A stretch of DNA of 64,000 bases, taken from the NCBI GenBank assembly GCA_024743215.1, contig JANSWZ010000007.1:62001-126000 (forward strand), read 5' to 3'. A program made the translations under genes and the position numbers. Within the stretch, counting starts at the first letter, position 1. Each line of letters begins with the position of its first letter. This document shows, in pieces, positions 36,196-45,514 of the stretch. This stretch comes from Alphaproteobacteria bacterium (GTDB lineage: Bacteria > Pseudomonadota > Alphaproteobacteria > Rhizobiales > GCA-2746425). Under the pieces are notes generated by a model. It did no database searches. It was not told where the DNA came from and saw only the letters and a program-made list of their open reading frames with translations.

Positions 36196-37404
36196 TCAAG
36201 TGGCATCAGCCCGGTTCTGAATTTTCCTTCCGTCTTCCAATTGATCGCTTGGAAACAGAATGACGGCGTCTCCTTGTTGAAGGCCATCCAGAACCTGTGC
36301 CATGGTCGCATTCATCTCTCCGATTTCAATCACCCGCAAATGGGCGCGATCCGCTTCAGCGACAAAGACGGCCCATGATCCGGAAGAGCGAAACAGAGCG
36401 CTGATCGGCACTTGCAATGTCTGATCTGATTCCCAGGCTGTCAGGCGCGCAAATACCCGGTATCCATGCCCCAGACCCTGCGGCGGGTCTTCCAGATCCA
36501 GGATAACATTGACACGTTGCTCTTCAATTCCCAGTGCCGAGACCTTTGTGAATGCGGCTGGTTCCACTCGGCGCACTTTCGCTGTCAGTTCCACCTCCTC
36601 GCCCCAATCCGAGATTGCCACACTGGCACCAGGAACAATACGAACGGCATCGCTGGATAGAAGATCCACCTTGATCTCGATCTCACCAAGGTCACCAATT
36701 TCAGCAATTTGCGCCCCGGTGATCACGGCCTGTTCGCTCTGTGCGCTGACTTTCAGGACCACGCCATCAATGGGCGACACAATTGCCACGCAACACTCTC
36801 CATTTGTGGGGGACGCGCCTGATGCATTTGGTTGGGTCAACTTTGCCTGTGCGCTGGCAAGCTCCGCTTGACGAAGTTCAATATTGGCTTTGGCGCTTGC
36901 CAATTGCGCAGTCTGAAGCTGGAACTCACTTTGGGCACGCTCGACCTGGCTTTCCGATACAATGTTTGTGATGCCAAGTTTTTGTGCCCGCTCATATTCT
37001 GATTGCGCAAGATTCAACGCGGTTTGAGCGCGTTGATGATCCACCTCTGCCATGAGAACACCAGCGCGGGCAGCCTCGATGGCGGCCTGCAATTCTGCTC
37101 GGGTACGGTCGTCCAGAAAGGGCGGTTCAAGCGGGTGGATGGAGGCGATCATCTGACCTTTGTTTACAAGATCACCCTCTTCAAGCTCTGTCCTGGCCAT
37201 ATGCCCGGCAATTGGCGCAGACACGTTGTAGACGTCCTTTACCTGGGTCACGCCTTCCTCATCTATGGTGACCTTCATGGGCACTGAAGCAACGTCCGCC
37301 AAGTCAACCAGAATGGGCTTCTCACGCAAAGCCACAAATGCGCCATAACCAACAAGACTGATGATGGCCAGCAAAACGATGCCTTTTACGAGTTTGCTCA
37401 GCAT
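36196..37404 (-). CDS. HlyD/MacA-like periplasmic adaptor
   Basis: Membrane-fusion protein of 402 residues. It has an N-terminal membrane anchor (about 8-27), a lipoyl-like half-motif pair (APIAGHMARTELEEGDLVNKGQMI and IVSPIDGVVLKV), and between them a long alpha-helical hairpin with repeated E/Q/A heptads (about 85-195). It lies 4 bases after the MacB-like permease gene. With the ATPase and permease it should form a tripartite efflux or outer-membrane export system; the outer-membrane factor is not encoded here. Confidence 0.88.
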   Translation of the reverse strand: MLSKLVKGIVLLAIISLVGYGAFVALREKPILVDLADVASVPMKVTIDEEGVTQVKDVYNVSAPIAGHMARTELEEGDLVNKGQMIASIHPLEPPFLDDRTRAELQAAIEAARAGVLMAEVDHQRAQTALNLAQSEYERAQKLGITNIVSESQVERAQSEFQLQTAQLASAKANIELRQAELASAQAKLTQPNASGASPTNGECCVAIVSPIDGVVLKVSAQSEQAVITGAQIAEIGDLGEIEIKVDLLSSDAVRIVPGASVAISDWGEEVELTAKVRRVEPAAFTKVSALGIEEQRVNVILDLEDPPQGLGHGYRVFARLTAWESDQTLQVPISALFRSSGSWAVFVAEADRAHLRVIEIGEMNATMAQVLDGLQQGDAVILFPSDQLEDGRKIQNRADAT

Positions 37405-37408
37405 GGCA

Positions 37409-39775
37409 TTATTCCCTTGTTTTCAAAACGCTGATGAGATCGAGACGGTCGACGCGCCGTCGCACCAACAGGGCAGACAGCACCCCTGCGGCGATAACGA
37501 CAAAACTTGAAATGGCATAAGTTGACTGATTGATGATCAGTGGAATGCGGAACAGGTCGCTCTCAAAACCTTTTGTAACAAGAACGGCAAACCCATAGCC
37601 AAGCAGCCAGCCCAAAGGCTGCGCAAGAATGACGATGATGCCCAGTTCGGTGAGCAGAACGCTGGAAACCTCTGACCGGGTAAACCCGAACACCCGCAAG
37701 CTGGCCAATTCGCGCGCACGTTCGGAAAGCTGAATACGTGCTGAATTGTAAATCACGCCAAATGTAATAATCACAGCCAGTGTCACGTAAACCATCACGC
37801 TGATGAGAATGTTTTCCTCAATGGTTGCTCGAAATCGCTCCCGTGAAAGTCCAAGCAGCGCAATGGACGCAATGCTTGGTGTCTCCTTGACCGCCGTATA
37901 AAGGGCGTCCAATTGATCATGATCAGTGCGTATATGTGCGCCATTCACCCGCGGGCCAGTCATCATGATCCGGTCAAACGCTTGCTCGTCAATATAGGCT
38001 GTCAAACCAACCATGCCTTGCACAACGCCCACAACGGGTATGTGCACCAAACGGTTTTGCTGTTCGAGCAACTCAAGTTCCAGAATGGTCCCAGGCCGCA
38101 CCGACATTTGCTCTGCAACACGTTCTGACAGCAATAGCCCGCCCGATGGGGGTGTGACCGGTAGTTCATCGACATCCAGAACGCGGGTCAGCAAGGCCGT
38201 TTTGGATTGGGAAGCCAGTTGCAGCGTTTTTTCCACATGCCCGTTGCGCATCAGCACCGCGCTTGTTCGAAACCCTTCGGCCTGCAGAACACCCGGCAAT
38301 TGTGCCGCAGCCAGAACAGCTTGCGGCGACAAGCTGCTGGAAAAAGTAAGAGTGGCGTCCTGACGCTGTGTTTGAAAAAAGATCGTGTCGATCATGTGAT
38401 CTATGGAATCGAAAGAAAACAGTGCCGTCACGAGCAAGCCCACCGACAAGGACGTGCCAAAAATCGTCAGGAATGACCGCAAAGGCCAACGGATAAGATG
38501 CCGCACCGCCATGGTTGTCAAAGGCGAGAAGAGCTTTAAGGAAGTTGCGCCAGTGTTCGCAAGACGACGATAGCGCGTGGGTGCCGGCGGCCGCATGGCC
38601 ACAGCGGGGGGCAGCGCGACCGTGGTCCAGATTGCGTTGGTTGCCCCCAGAAGCGCAGACGCGATGGTGACACAGGAAGCGATTACATAAAGATCAGCGC
38701 CCTGTGAGAACACCAGAAACGGAAAGGAGAAGAACTCTCCGTAAAGGCGTGTCATCCCGCGACCTAGCCACGTTCCGGCAACGGAACCCAGCACAATTCC
38801 GACACAGCAAATAGCCACCACCAGTTTGGCATAGTGCCACCCAACGGCGATATTGCTGTAACCGACCGCCTTCAACAGACCAATTTGCTCGCGTTCCAAC
38901 GCAATCAACCGCGACAGGATCATATTGACCAGAAATGCCGAGATGAACAAAAACACGGGCGGGATCACAGTTGCCATGCCTCTCAACTGCGACAGCTCAG
39001 CGTCCAGAAAGGCATGCGATGTCTGGTCGTCACGTTCGATCGCACCGGTGCCTCCATAGGGTTCCAGAAGTGCATCCAGGTCCTCAACGATGCTTTTCAG
39101 CCCTGCATCCTTGCGGGTTGTCGTGATGGCGTTGTTGAACGCCCCATCCAGATCGTAAATCGCTGACAGGACTTTCTGCGACATGAAAAAAATACCGAAG
39201 CGCCGTTCATCGGGAACCATGTCACCGGGACCGATTGCATAGATGTATTCAGCCGACAGAACGACGCCGACGATCTCCAATTCCCGTTTCTGGCCATTCA
39301 TAATCGCCTTGAAGCGATCGCCGGGAGTAAACCCATGCGCTTTGGCAAAGGTTTCAACAACAGCTACTTCGCGCGGTCTTGACGGGTCTGGCAGCCTGCC
39401 CTGACGCACATAAAGCCGGTTTACATTTGTCTCCCGATGATCTGGCAGGGAAACAACAATCCCACTGGCAGGCTCGCGCAGATCTTCCAGATCCAAAATG
39501 GCTTGTTTGACCACCCGCAATTCAACCGCCGCCACACCATCGATCGCCGCAATGCGGTTTTTCAGATGCAATGGAGCGCGTGTGACGGTTGCAAACACAG
39601 ATGCAAATTGCGAGCGCTCATAAAAAGCGGATCGGGTTTCTTCAAGCGAACGGGTGGACCCCAACGCAAGAATGAGCGTCATGACCCCACAGCCCATAAC
39701 AAGCGAAACAGCAATGATCTGGGCCCAAAGACGCCACAGATCACGCACCAGTTTGCGGTCCAATACGCTCAGCAC
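37409..39775 (-). CDS. MacB/FtsX-type ABC exporter permease
   Basis: A 788-residue permease with two FtsX-like halves. Hydrophobic helices occur near the N-terminus (LWRLWAQIIAVSLVMGCGVM), in the middle (two clusters) and at the C-terminus, separated by large periplasmic domains. The GTG at 39775 (VLSVLDRKLVRDL) is translationally coupled to the ATPase stop (TGATGTG). Longer frames upstream lie inside the ATPase gene. The substrate is unknown; the family exports lipoproteins, lipids, macrolides or peptides. Confidence 0.85.
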   Translation of the reverse strand: MLSVLDRKLVRDLWRLWAQIIAVSLVMGCGVMTLILALGSTRSLEETRSAFYERSQFASVFATVTRAPLHLKNRIAAIDGVAAVELRVVKQAILDLEDLREPASGIVVSLPDHRETNVNRLYVRQGRLPDPSRPREVAVVETFAKAHGFTPGDRFKAIMNGQKRELEIVGVVLSAEYIYAIGPGDMVPDERRFGIFFMSQKVLSAIYDLDGAFNNAITTTRKDAGLKSIVEDLDALLEPYGGTGAIERDDQTSHAFLDAELSQLRGMATVIPPVFLFISAFLVNMILSRLIALEREQIGLLKAVGYSNIAVGWHYAKLVVAICCVGIVLGSVAGTWLGRGMTRLYGEFFSFPFLVFSQGADLYVIASCVTIASALLGATNAIWTTVALPPAVAMRPPAPTRYRRLANTGATSLKLFSPLTTMAVRHLIRWPLRSFLTIFGTSLSVGLLVTALFSFDSIDHMIDTIFFQTQRQDATLTFSSSLSPQAVLAAAQLPGVLQAEGFRTSAVLMRNGHVEKTLQLASQSKTALLTRVLDVDELPVTPPSGGLLLSERVAEQMSVRPGTILELELLEQQNRLVHIPVVGVVQGMVGLTAYIDEQAFDRIMMTGPRVNGAHIRTDHDQLDALYTAVKETPSIASIALLGLSRERFRATIEENILISVMVYVTLAVIITFGVIYNSARIQLSERARELASLRVFGFTRSEVSSVLLTELGIIVILAQPLGWLLGYGFAVLVTKGFESDLFRIPLIINQSTYAISSFVVIAAGVLSALLVRRRVDRLDLISVLKTRE

Positions 39776-39776
39776 A

Positions 39777-40505
39777 TCACCACTCCACTTCGGAGGGCGC
39801 ACTGCGAATATCATTTTCCACAACAGACGATATCTTGCCGTCCAGAAAGGAAAAAACACGATGTGCGATTTTCTGTATCCCGGCATTGTGGGTAATGATC
39901 GCCGTAGACGTACCCAACTCAGTGTTGATCCGGTTGAGCGCTTCCAGCACGATGATTCCGGTTTGTGAATCCAGCGCGCCCGTAGGCTCATCGCAAAGCA
40001 GCACTTCGGGCCGTTTGGCAATGGCGCGGGCAATGGCCACCCTTTGCTGTTCACCCCCGGACATTTGCGCCGGGAAATGATCCATCCTGTCTTCCAGATC
40101 AACCATGGCCAAAGCATCTTCCGGCTTCATCGGTGCTGGCGAAACCTCGGTAATCAAGGCGACATTTTCCCAGGCAGTCAGGCTGGGGATAAGATTGTAA
40201 AACTGGAAGACAAAGCCGACATGATCACGCCTGTATCGCGTCAACTGGCTTTGACTGAACGATGACAGTTCCAGATCCTTAAACCAGATTTTCCCACTGG
40301 TCGGCTCGTCGAGCCCGCCGATAATGTTTAGTAAAGTCGACTTGCCACTGCCCGATGGGCCAAGCAGCACCGCCATCTCGCCCTCATAAAGATCCATATC
40401 AACGCCATTCAGAGCGCGCACTTCCACATCGCCGGTACGATACACTTTGGTAAGGTCTTCGACGTGGAACACGGGTTTGGTGCTATTCGGTGAATCCATC
40501 AACAT
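39777..40505 (-). CDS. LolD/MacB-type ABC exporter ATPase
   Basis: ATPase of 242 residues with Walker [10 protein letters not shown], signature MSGGEQQR, Walker [13 protein letters not shown], and H-loop IITHNAGI. Typical exporter motif [16 protein letters not shown] near the N-terminus. The start may be ATG 40505 or ATG 40499 (MDSPNST). A perfect FNR box ends only 34 bases upstream. It is first of the three-gene exporter operon. Confidence 0.88.
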   Translation of the reverse strand: MLMDSPNSTKPVFHVEDLTKVYRTGDVEVRALNGVDMDLYEGEMAVLLGPSGSGKSTLLNIIGGLDEPTSGKIWFKDLELSSFSQSQLTRYRRDHVGFVFQFYNLIPSLTAWENVALITEVSPAPMKPEDALAMVDLEDRMDHFPAQMSGGEQQRVAIARAIAKRPEVLLCDEPTGALDSQTGIIVLEALNRINTELGTSTAIITHNAGIQKIAHRVFSFLDGKISSVVENDIRSAPSEVEW

Positions 40506-40538
40506 GCCGGAAACCTAATCATCCTTCATGCAGGAGCA

Positions 40539-40552
40539 TTGATTTCAATCAA
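40539..40552 (-). promoter_or_regulatory. Perfect FNR box upstream of the exporter operon
   Basis: TTGATTTCAATCAA, all ten specified bases match. Its centre is 41 bases from the first possible ATG of the ATPase gene, so a class II start would fall on the start codon itself. Confidence 0.75.
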
Positions 40553-40780
40553 TAGGTATTGCCTGTTTGCGCTGATCGCGACCGCGTCTGCCAAACACCC
40601 GTTTGAGGAAAAGGCGGCATGAAAAAACCACCCGAAAACATAACAAATTGATGGGTCTGCAGCCCACATGCGCTGCTCTTCTGGACGCATTGCGGGGGCC
40701 AAGGGCATCCCGGTTCTGGAAATTCCGGAGAGGTTGGGTTTTTTGCTGATCAGATTTTCCAGACGAGCTGGACTGTCTCA

Positions 40781-40794
40781 TTGAGCCTCGTCAA
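40781..40794 (+). promoter_or_regulatory. Weak FNR-like box upstream of the M50 protease gene
   Basis: TTGAGCCTCGTCAA, two mismatches to TTGAT-N4-ATCAA. At -41.5 it predicts a start near 40829 and a 30-base leader, similar to the other sites, which is the main reason for listing it. Confidence 0.45.
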
Positions 40795-40858
40795 TTCCCG
40801 GTTGCTGCAGGTTTGCAATGATGAAACCCGATGATGTTCGCCCGCAAAGGAAGCCACC

Positions 40859-42046
40859 ATGTTCAAAAACGCCATCCCATTATTTGAGATATTCGGCTTC
40901 AAACTGCGCGTCGATCCAAGCTGGTTTTTGATTGCAGCGCTGATTGTCTGGAGTCTTTCCTCTTCATACTTTCCAGGCGTTCTGCCCGGATTGTCCAAGG
41001 GTGCCTATGTGGCGCTCGGCACAGTCAGCATGTTCGCCCTGTTCGCATCTCTGGTGCTTCACGAACTGTCACACTCTCTCGTCGCAAGATCGTTTGGCCT
41101 CAAGGTTGGCGGCATAACGCTGTTTGTTTTTGGCGGCGTTGCAGAACTGGAGCAGGAACCACACGATCCCCGATCTGAATTCCTCATCGCTGTAGCTGGG
41201 CCAGTGATGAGCTTTTTCCTGGCAGGGCTTTTCTTTGTCGCAGGTCAGATCACGATGAGCCAGGAAACCACATCCATCATATCAGCCGTGTTTATCTACC
41301 TGGCTTTGATCAATTTCATATTGGCCCTCTTCAACCTTGTGCCCGCGTTCCCGCTTGACGGTGGCCGGATGCTGCGCGCCTCAATTTGGCACTACACAAA
41401 AGACCTCTTGCGCGCGACGCGCATTGCCAGCCGCTTTGGCTCGATTTTTGGAATTTTCCTGATGATCAGCGGTGTCTTCGCGCTTCTTGGGAACCAGGGA
41501 GTAGGCGCCCTTTGGCAAATCCTGATCGGGTTTTTCGTCTTCAATGCTTCAAATGGAAGCTATCGCAGTCTTCTGTTCAAGACGATCTTGCACGACAAAT
41601 CAGCACGTTCACTCATGTCAAACACTGTCTGGACAGCGCAGGCAACAGATACGGTGGAAGACGTGGTCAACAATGTCATGCTGAAACATGGCATCAGCTT
41701 CATACCGGTTGTCAGCGGCGACAAACTGATCGGCTACATCGACACCGCCGCAACAAAATCCATTGATCGCAATGACTGGCACAAAACGGCTTTGTCGGAG
41801 GTCGTCATCACCCCGAATGATGCAATATGTGTGGCACCCGATTTGCCTTTGGACAAGGTGTTTGAGAATCTATCCCTGAACACCAAACGCAAGGTTCTCG
41901 TTGTTGATGGTCCCAAACTGTTGGGCGTTATCACCCTGTCGGATGTATTGAATTATCTAACCGTGCAACAGGATATCGGAGAAATGATTGGGTTAAAAAT
42001 ACCCCCCACGCATCTTCATCAAAGCAGCAGAACCTCATCAAAATGA
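40859..42046 (+). CDS. M50 site-2-protease-like membrane metalloprotease with CBS pair
   Basis: Intramembrane zinc protease of 395 residues. The zinc motif HELSH lies near residue 64, the third ligand region NLVPAFPLDGGRML near 160, and several hydrophobic helices span 15-230. The C-terminal half (about 250-380) carries two CBS units (IPVVSGDKLIGYIDTAATK and VLVVDGPKLLGVITLSDVL) that may bind adenine nucleotides and gate activity. GGAAG precedes the ATG. The 3' end overlaps the convergent host-attachment gene by 28 bases. The substrate is unknown. Confidence 0.88.
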   Translation: MFKNAIPLFEIFGFKLRVDPSWFLIAALIVWSLSSSYFPGVLPGLSKGAYVALGTVSMFALFASLVLHELSHSLVARSFGLKVGGITLFVFGGVAELEQEPHDPRSEFLIAVAGPVMSFFLAGLFFVAGQITMSQETTSIISAVFIYLALINFILALFNLVPAFPLDGGRMLRASIWHYTKDLLRATRIASRFGSIFGIFLMISGVFALLGNQGVGALWQILIGFFVFNASNGSYRSLLFKTILHDKSARSLMSNTVWTAQATDTVEDVVNNVMLKHGISFIPVVSGDKLIGYIDTAATKSIDRNDWHKTALSEVVITPNDAICVAPDLPLDKVFENLSLNTKRKVLVVDGPKLLGVITLSDVLNYLTVQQDIGEMIGLKIPPTHLHQSSRTSSK

Positions 42047-42456
42047 GAGGGCAGTTCTGCTGGCGGCGTGTTAACAAGGTTTTTCTGTACAGTGGCTCTG
42101 ACAGTCTCTCCCAGCATCGGATCAACAGATGTGACCAACGCAGACAGCATTTTGGGCCCTGCGCATAAGACAAGTTGATCGAAGTCACCGCCCTGGTGAG
42201 CCGCAGCAAGGCTTGTCGCAATCTTTGTTGCAAACATTTCCTCTTCATTCTGACTGTTGACATGTGGCTCCAGCGCACTTCGAGCAGAACTGAAACTGGC
42301 AAAACTGCGCCCGGGTTGATCGCTCGCACCCGAAGAAAAATCGGCCTTCCATTGAGCTTCTTTGATAGCTTTCAGACCACTACCTGGGCCGTTATGTACC
42401 ATCACGAAAGCGCGGCTGCGATCCGCGATGATGATCCATGTCGTTTTGGCTTTCAT
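42019..42456 (-). CDS. Host-attachment-family protein
   Basis: A 145-residue protein resembling the 'protein required for attachment to host cells' family: WIIIADRSRAFVMVHN at the N-terminus, a central FASFSSARSALEPH region, and FDQLVLCAGPKMLSAL in the C-terminal part. The name comes from Agrobacterium; the biochemical role is not established, and the fold resembles release-factor-like/baeRF domains. It is convergent with, and overlaps, the M50 protease gene. Confidence 0.78.
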   Translation of the reverse strand: MKAKTTWIIIADRSRAFVMVHNGPGSGLKAIKEAQWKADFSSGASDQPGRSFASFSSARSALEPHVNSQNEEEMFATKIATSLAAAHQGGDFDQLVLCAGPKMLSALVTSVDPMLGETVRATVQKNLVNTPPAELPSHFDEVLLL

Positions 42457-42535
42457 TTCTGCAAACTCCTATGCAGACCTGAGTAAAATATGCACGAAAT
42501 CCCAATAGGCAGACCACTTTGCATCTCAAACATGG

Positions 42536-44944
42536 TCAGCCAGATGTACTGTTCCCGGCCAGAGCCCGTTCAGCTTCTGCGACCTTTGTTTTTACGGCCA
42601 GAAAACTGTCCGGGGTCACTGAAATACTGTCAATTCCCGCATTGACCAGAAATTGTGCGTAGGATGGGTCATTGCTTGGTGCCTGACCGCAAAGCCCGAC
42701 CTTGATACCGCTCTCATGGGCACGATCTATGATCGTCTCAACCATCCACAACACGGCTGGATTGCTTTCCTCAAACAGGCCAGCAAGCTCCTCATTGTCA
42801 CGGTCGACACCGAGTGTCAGTTGGGTCAGATCATTGGAACCAATTGAGAAACCATCAAAGCGTTCAGCAAATTCGCTTGCGCGAATTGCATTTGATGGAA
42901 TTTCACTCATGACAAAAATCTCGAGCCCATTTTCACCGCGCCGCAAGCCGTTTTCTGCCATCACTTCCAATACCCGGTCAGCTTCCTCAGGCGAGCGGCA
43001 AAACGGCACCATTAATTTGATGTTGGAAAATCCCATGACTTCGCGCAAATAGTGCATGGCCCTGCACTCAAGGGCAAAACCATCGCGATACATATCGGAG
43101 TAATAGCGCGCGGCACCGCGCAGTCCGATCATCGGGTTTTCCTCTTCTGGTTCAAACTGCGCGCCGCCCAGAAGTTTTGCGTATTCATTCGTCTTGAAGT
43201 CGCTCATACGCACGATGACCGGCTTGGGATAAACTGCAGCAGCAATGCGCGACAGGCCACGCGAAAGCGTTTCCACAAAATAATCACCTCTTTCGGCATA
43301 GCTCTCGGTCAACAGACCAATTGCATCCTTGTCTGCCTGGTTCTCCAGCGTATCGAAGTGAGCAAGCGCCATAGGGTGGGCTTTCACTGCGGAGTTGACC
43401 ACAAATTCCATACGCGCCAGACCAACGCCATCACTTGGCAACCGCCACCACCGGAATGCCGCTGCTGGATTGGCCAGATTGAGCATGATTTTCGTGTTGG
43501 TTTTCGGGATATGATCAAGCTGGATTTGCTCAATTTCAAAATCAAGCAATCCCGCATAAACCTCGCCTTGCTCGCCCGAAGCACATGACACAGTGATGTC
43601 CTGATTGTCATGGAGCAATTGTGTTGCCCTGCCCGTGCCAACAATCGCTGGAATTCCCAACTCGCGGCTGACTATCGCAGCATGGGATGTACGCCCGCCG
43701 TGATCAGTGATAATCGCAGCTGCGCGCTTCATGATCGGCACCCAGTCCGGATCGGTCGTTGTTGTAACAAGCACGGCACCATCGACAAAGTTCTCGATAT
43801 CAGCAACGTCTTCGATCAGGCAGACCGTGCCCCTGGCAATGGCACTACCAACACTGAGACCTGTCAGAATAGGCTCCGCAGATGCGGTCAGCCGATAGGA
43901 TTTCATGGCATGAACGTCGATACGTGATTGCACCGTTTCGGGCCGCGCCTGGACGATGTAGAGCATCCCGGTTTCACCATCCTTGGCCCATTCCATATCC
44001 ATGGGCTGTCCGTAGTGCTGTTCAATGGTGACCGCCTGGCGCGCCAAGGCAAGAATATCGGCATCATCCAAAACGAAAGATTGGCGCTCATGCTTCGACG
44101 TGGGAACATTCTTCGTATCGCCGCCGGACTCGCCAGCGTAAATCATCTTCTGTTCTTTTTCACCGCATCGCTTTTCAAGGATCGGCACCAGCTCAAAATC
44201 CTCCAGAAACGGTTTGAAAACCTGATATTCATCCGGATTGACGGTGCCTTGGACCACGTTTTCGCCCAGACCCCAGGCCCCGTTGATCAAGACAACCTTG
44301 TCGAAGCCGGTTTCCGTATCGATGGAAAACATGACGCCCGAAGCGCCAATATCTGACCGCACCATTTTCTGAACGCCAATGGAGAGCGCCACTTTTCTGT
44401 GATCGAAGCCCTTTAATTGACGATAAGTAATTGCGCGATCGGTAAAGAGCGAAGCAAAGCAGCGTCGGCATGTCTCAAGCAGGGCTCGTTCGCCACGTAC
44501 GTTCAGAAAGGTTTCCTGTTGGCCAGCAAAACTGGCATCCGGCAAATCCTCAGCGGTCGCACTGGAGCGGACCGCCACTGACAGATCGTCAGAACCGGTT
44601 CGTGCGCCCAATTCCGCAAAGCAAGTCAAAATGTCATGCTTGATATCGGGCGGCCAATCCCCAGCGATGAAGGACCTGCGTATTTCGGTCCCCGCTTCTG
44701 CAAGCGTTATTTTACTGTCGTCCAGATCACCCAATACTCTTTCAAGCACACGATCCAGTTCATTGAATTCCACGTAGGCTCGAAACGCATCTGCAGTGGT
44801 AGCAAAGCCGGGCGGCACGAGGATATCGACTTGCGACAGCTCTCTCACCATCTCGCCAAGCGATGCGTTTTTGCCGCCAACAAGGTTCACATCACCACGC
44901 GACAAATCTTCGAACCACATTACACTTCCTGTTTTTGTTGTCAT
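42536..44944 (-). CDS. ppsA: Phosphoenolpyruvate synthase
   Basis: Converts pyruvate + ATP to PEP + AMP + Pi, 802 residues, close to E. coli PpsA. The N-terminal ATP-grasp part has LVGGKNASLGEM and VAVRSSATAEDLPDASFAGQQET. The phosphohistidine domain is GGRTSHAAIVSRELGIPAIVG. The C-terminal PEP-binding barrel ends GLCGQAPSNDPSYAQFL. I chose ATG 44944 after AGGA; ATG 44953 and ATG 44920 (MWFEDLS, after AGGAAG) are alternatives. A perfect FNR box lies 63 bases upstream. Confidence 0.92.
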   Translation of the reverse strand: MTTKTGSVMWFEDLSRGDVNLVGGKNASLGEMVRELSQVDILVPPGFATTADAFRAYVEFNELDRVLERVLGDLDDSKITLAEAGTEIRRSFIAGDWPPDIKHDILTCFAELGARTGSDDLSVAVRSSATAEDLPDASFAGQQETFLNVRGERALLETCRRCFASLFTDRAITYRQLKGFDHRKVALSIGVQKMVRSDIGASGVMFSIDTETGFDKVVLINGAWGLGENVVQGTVNPDEYQVFKPFLEDFELVPILEKRCGEKEQKMIYAGESGGDTKNVPTSKHERQSFVLDDADILALARQAVTIEQHYGQPMDMEWAKDGETGMLYIVQARPETVQSRIDVHAMKSYRLTASAEPILTGLSVGSAIARGTVCLIEDVADIENFVDGAVLVTTTTDPDWVPIMKRAAAIITDHGGRTSHAAIVSRELGIPAIVGTGRATQLLHDNQDITVSCASGEQGEVYAGLLDFEIEQIQLDHIPKTNTKIMLNLANPAAAFRWWRLPSDGVGLARMEFVVNSAVKAHPMALAHFDTLENQADKDAIGLLTESYAERGDYFVETLSRGLSRIAAAVYPKPVIVRMSDFKTNEYAKLLGGAQFEPEEENPMIGLRGAARYYSDMYRDGFALECRAMHYLREVMGFSNIKLMVPFCRSPEEADRVLEVMAENGLRRGENGLEIFVMSEIPSNAIRASEFAERFDGFSIGSNDLTQLTLGVDRDNEELAGLFEESNPAVLWMVETIIDRAHESGIKVGLCGQAPSNDPSYAQFLVNAGIDSISVTPDSFLAVKTKVAEAERALAGNSTSG

Positions 44945-45006
44945 GCTGGCCATCCTGAATGTGAAGATATTGGACCCAGCTTCGCGTCTTTTTACCAAGC
45001 GTCCAT

Positions 45007-45020
45007 TGATGCGCATCAAC
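45007..45020. promoter_or_regulatory. Perfect palindromic FNR box, ppsA / 45079 gene
   Basis: TTGATGCGCATCAA, a perfect 14-base palindrome. At -41.5 it gives a 28-base leader for ppsA (minus) and a 24-base leader for the divergent gene at 45079 (plus), so one site may drive both directions. Confidence 0.78.
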
Positions 45021-45078
45021 GCGGGAGTCAGTGCAATAGCAGACCATGCTCCCAATGCTTGCAACGGGTGAGGATGTT

Positions 45079-45450
45079 ATGAATACCAATGCACTGACAA
45101 TTGTCATCGAACAGGCCAGAGAGGCCAAAATTCTTGATACCGAATTGTTGGTGCAAGCCATTGGAGCGATGGAACAGGCTTTCCCGAACGAAAACTTTGC
45201 TGATGCAAAACAGCTTGTCGATTTCGAACCCACTGAAGCTGTATTGCATCTGATTGAAGAGCATTTACCGGAGTGGGCTATCACCCTGAAAGGGCGCGCA
45301 GATGAAGTGGATGGCAGCTGGACATGCGCCCTGCGCAAAACCGATGCCAGCGACGACGACGCATTTATCGGCATTGGATCAGGTCCAACACTGCCATTGG
45401 CACTGCTGACAGCTGTACTGAGAGCAAGTATACTGCACACCGCACGATGA
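45079..45450 (+). CDS. Uncharacterised 123-residue protein
   Basis: Start chosen at ATG 45079 (MNTNALTIVIEQ), with GAGGA five bases upstream. No signal peptide or helix-forming membrane segment. The C-terminal part WTCALRKTDASDDDAFIGIGSGPTLPLALLTAVLRA resembles small alpha/beta sandwich proteins with a GPT-x-A-x-A motif, but I cannot assign a family. It is divergent from ppsA across the FNR box and may be the first gene of a transcript continuing into the glycosyltransferase. Confidence 0.7.
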   Translation: MNTNALTIVIEQAREAKILDTELLVQAIGAMEQAFPNENFADAKQLVDFEPTEAVLHLIEEHLPEWAITLKGRADEVDGSWTCALRKTDASDDDAFIGIGSGPTLPLALLTAVLRASILHTAR

Positions 45451-45514
45451 AACCCACTCACCTGACTGCAAAACATGCAGAGCCCGGTGCCACATACGCG
45501 GAGTCCGTTGGCAC

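Larger units (their letters stand above)
40506..40858. other. Divergent intergenic region, exporter operon / M50 protease
   Basis: 353 bases with two FNR-like boxes (40539-40552 and 40781-40794). A short minus-strand frame (40526-40708) and a ten-codon plus-strand frame (about 40619-40651, after GAGGAAAAGG) show no convincing coding character. No other element seen. Confidence 0.45.

Noticed and set aside
37913-37926. TTGATCATGATCAG, one mismatch to the FNR consensus
   Set aside because: It lies inside the exporter permease coding sequence with no promoter role apparent.
40526-40708. Minus-strand 60-codon frame over the exporter promoter
   Set aside because: It overlaps the perfect FNR box and lacks coding features.
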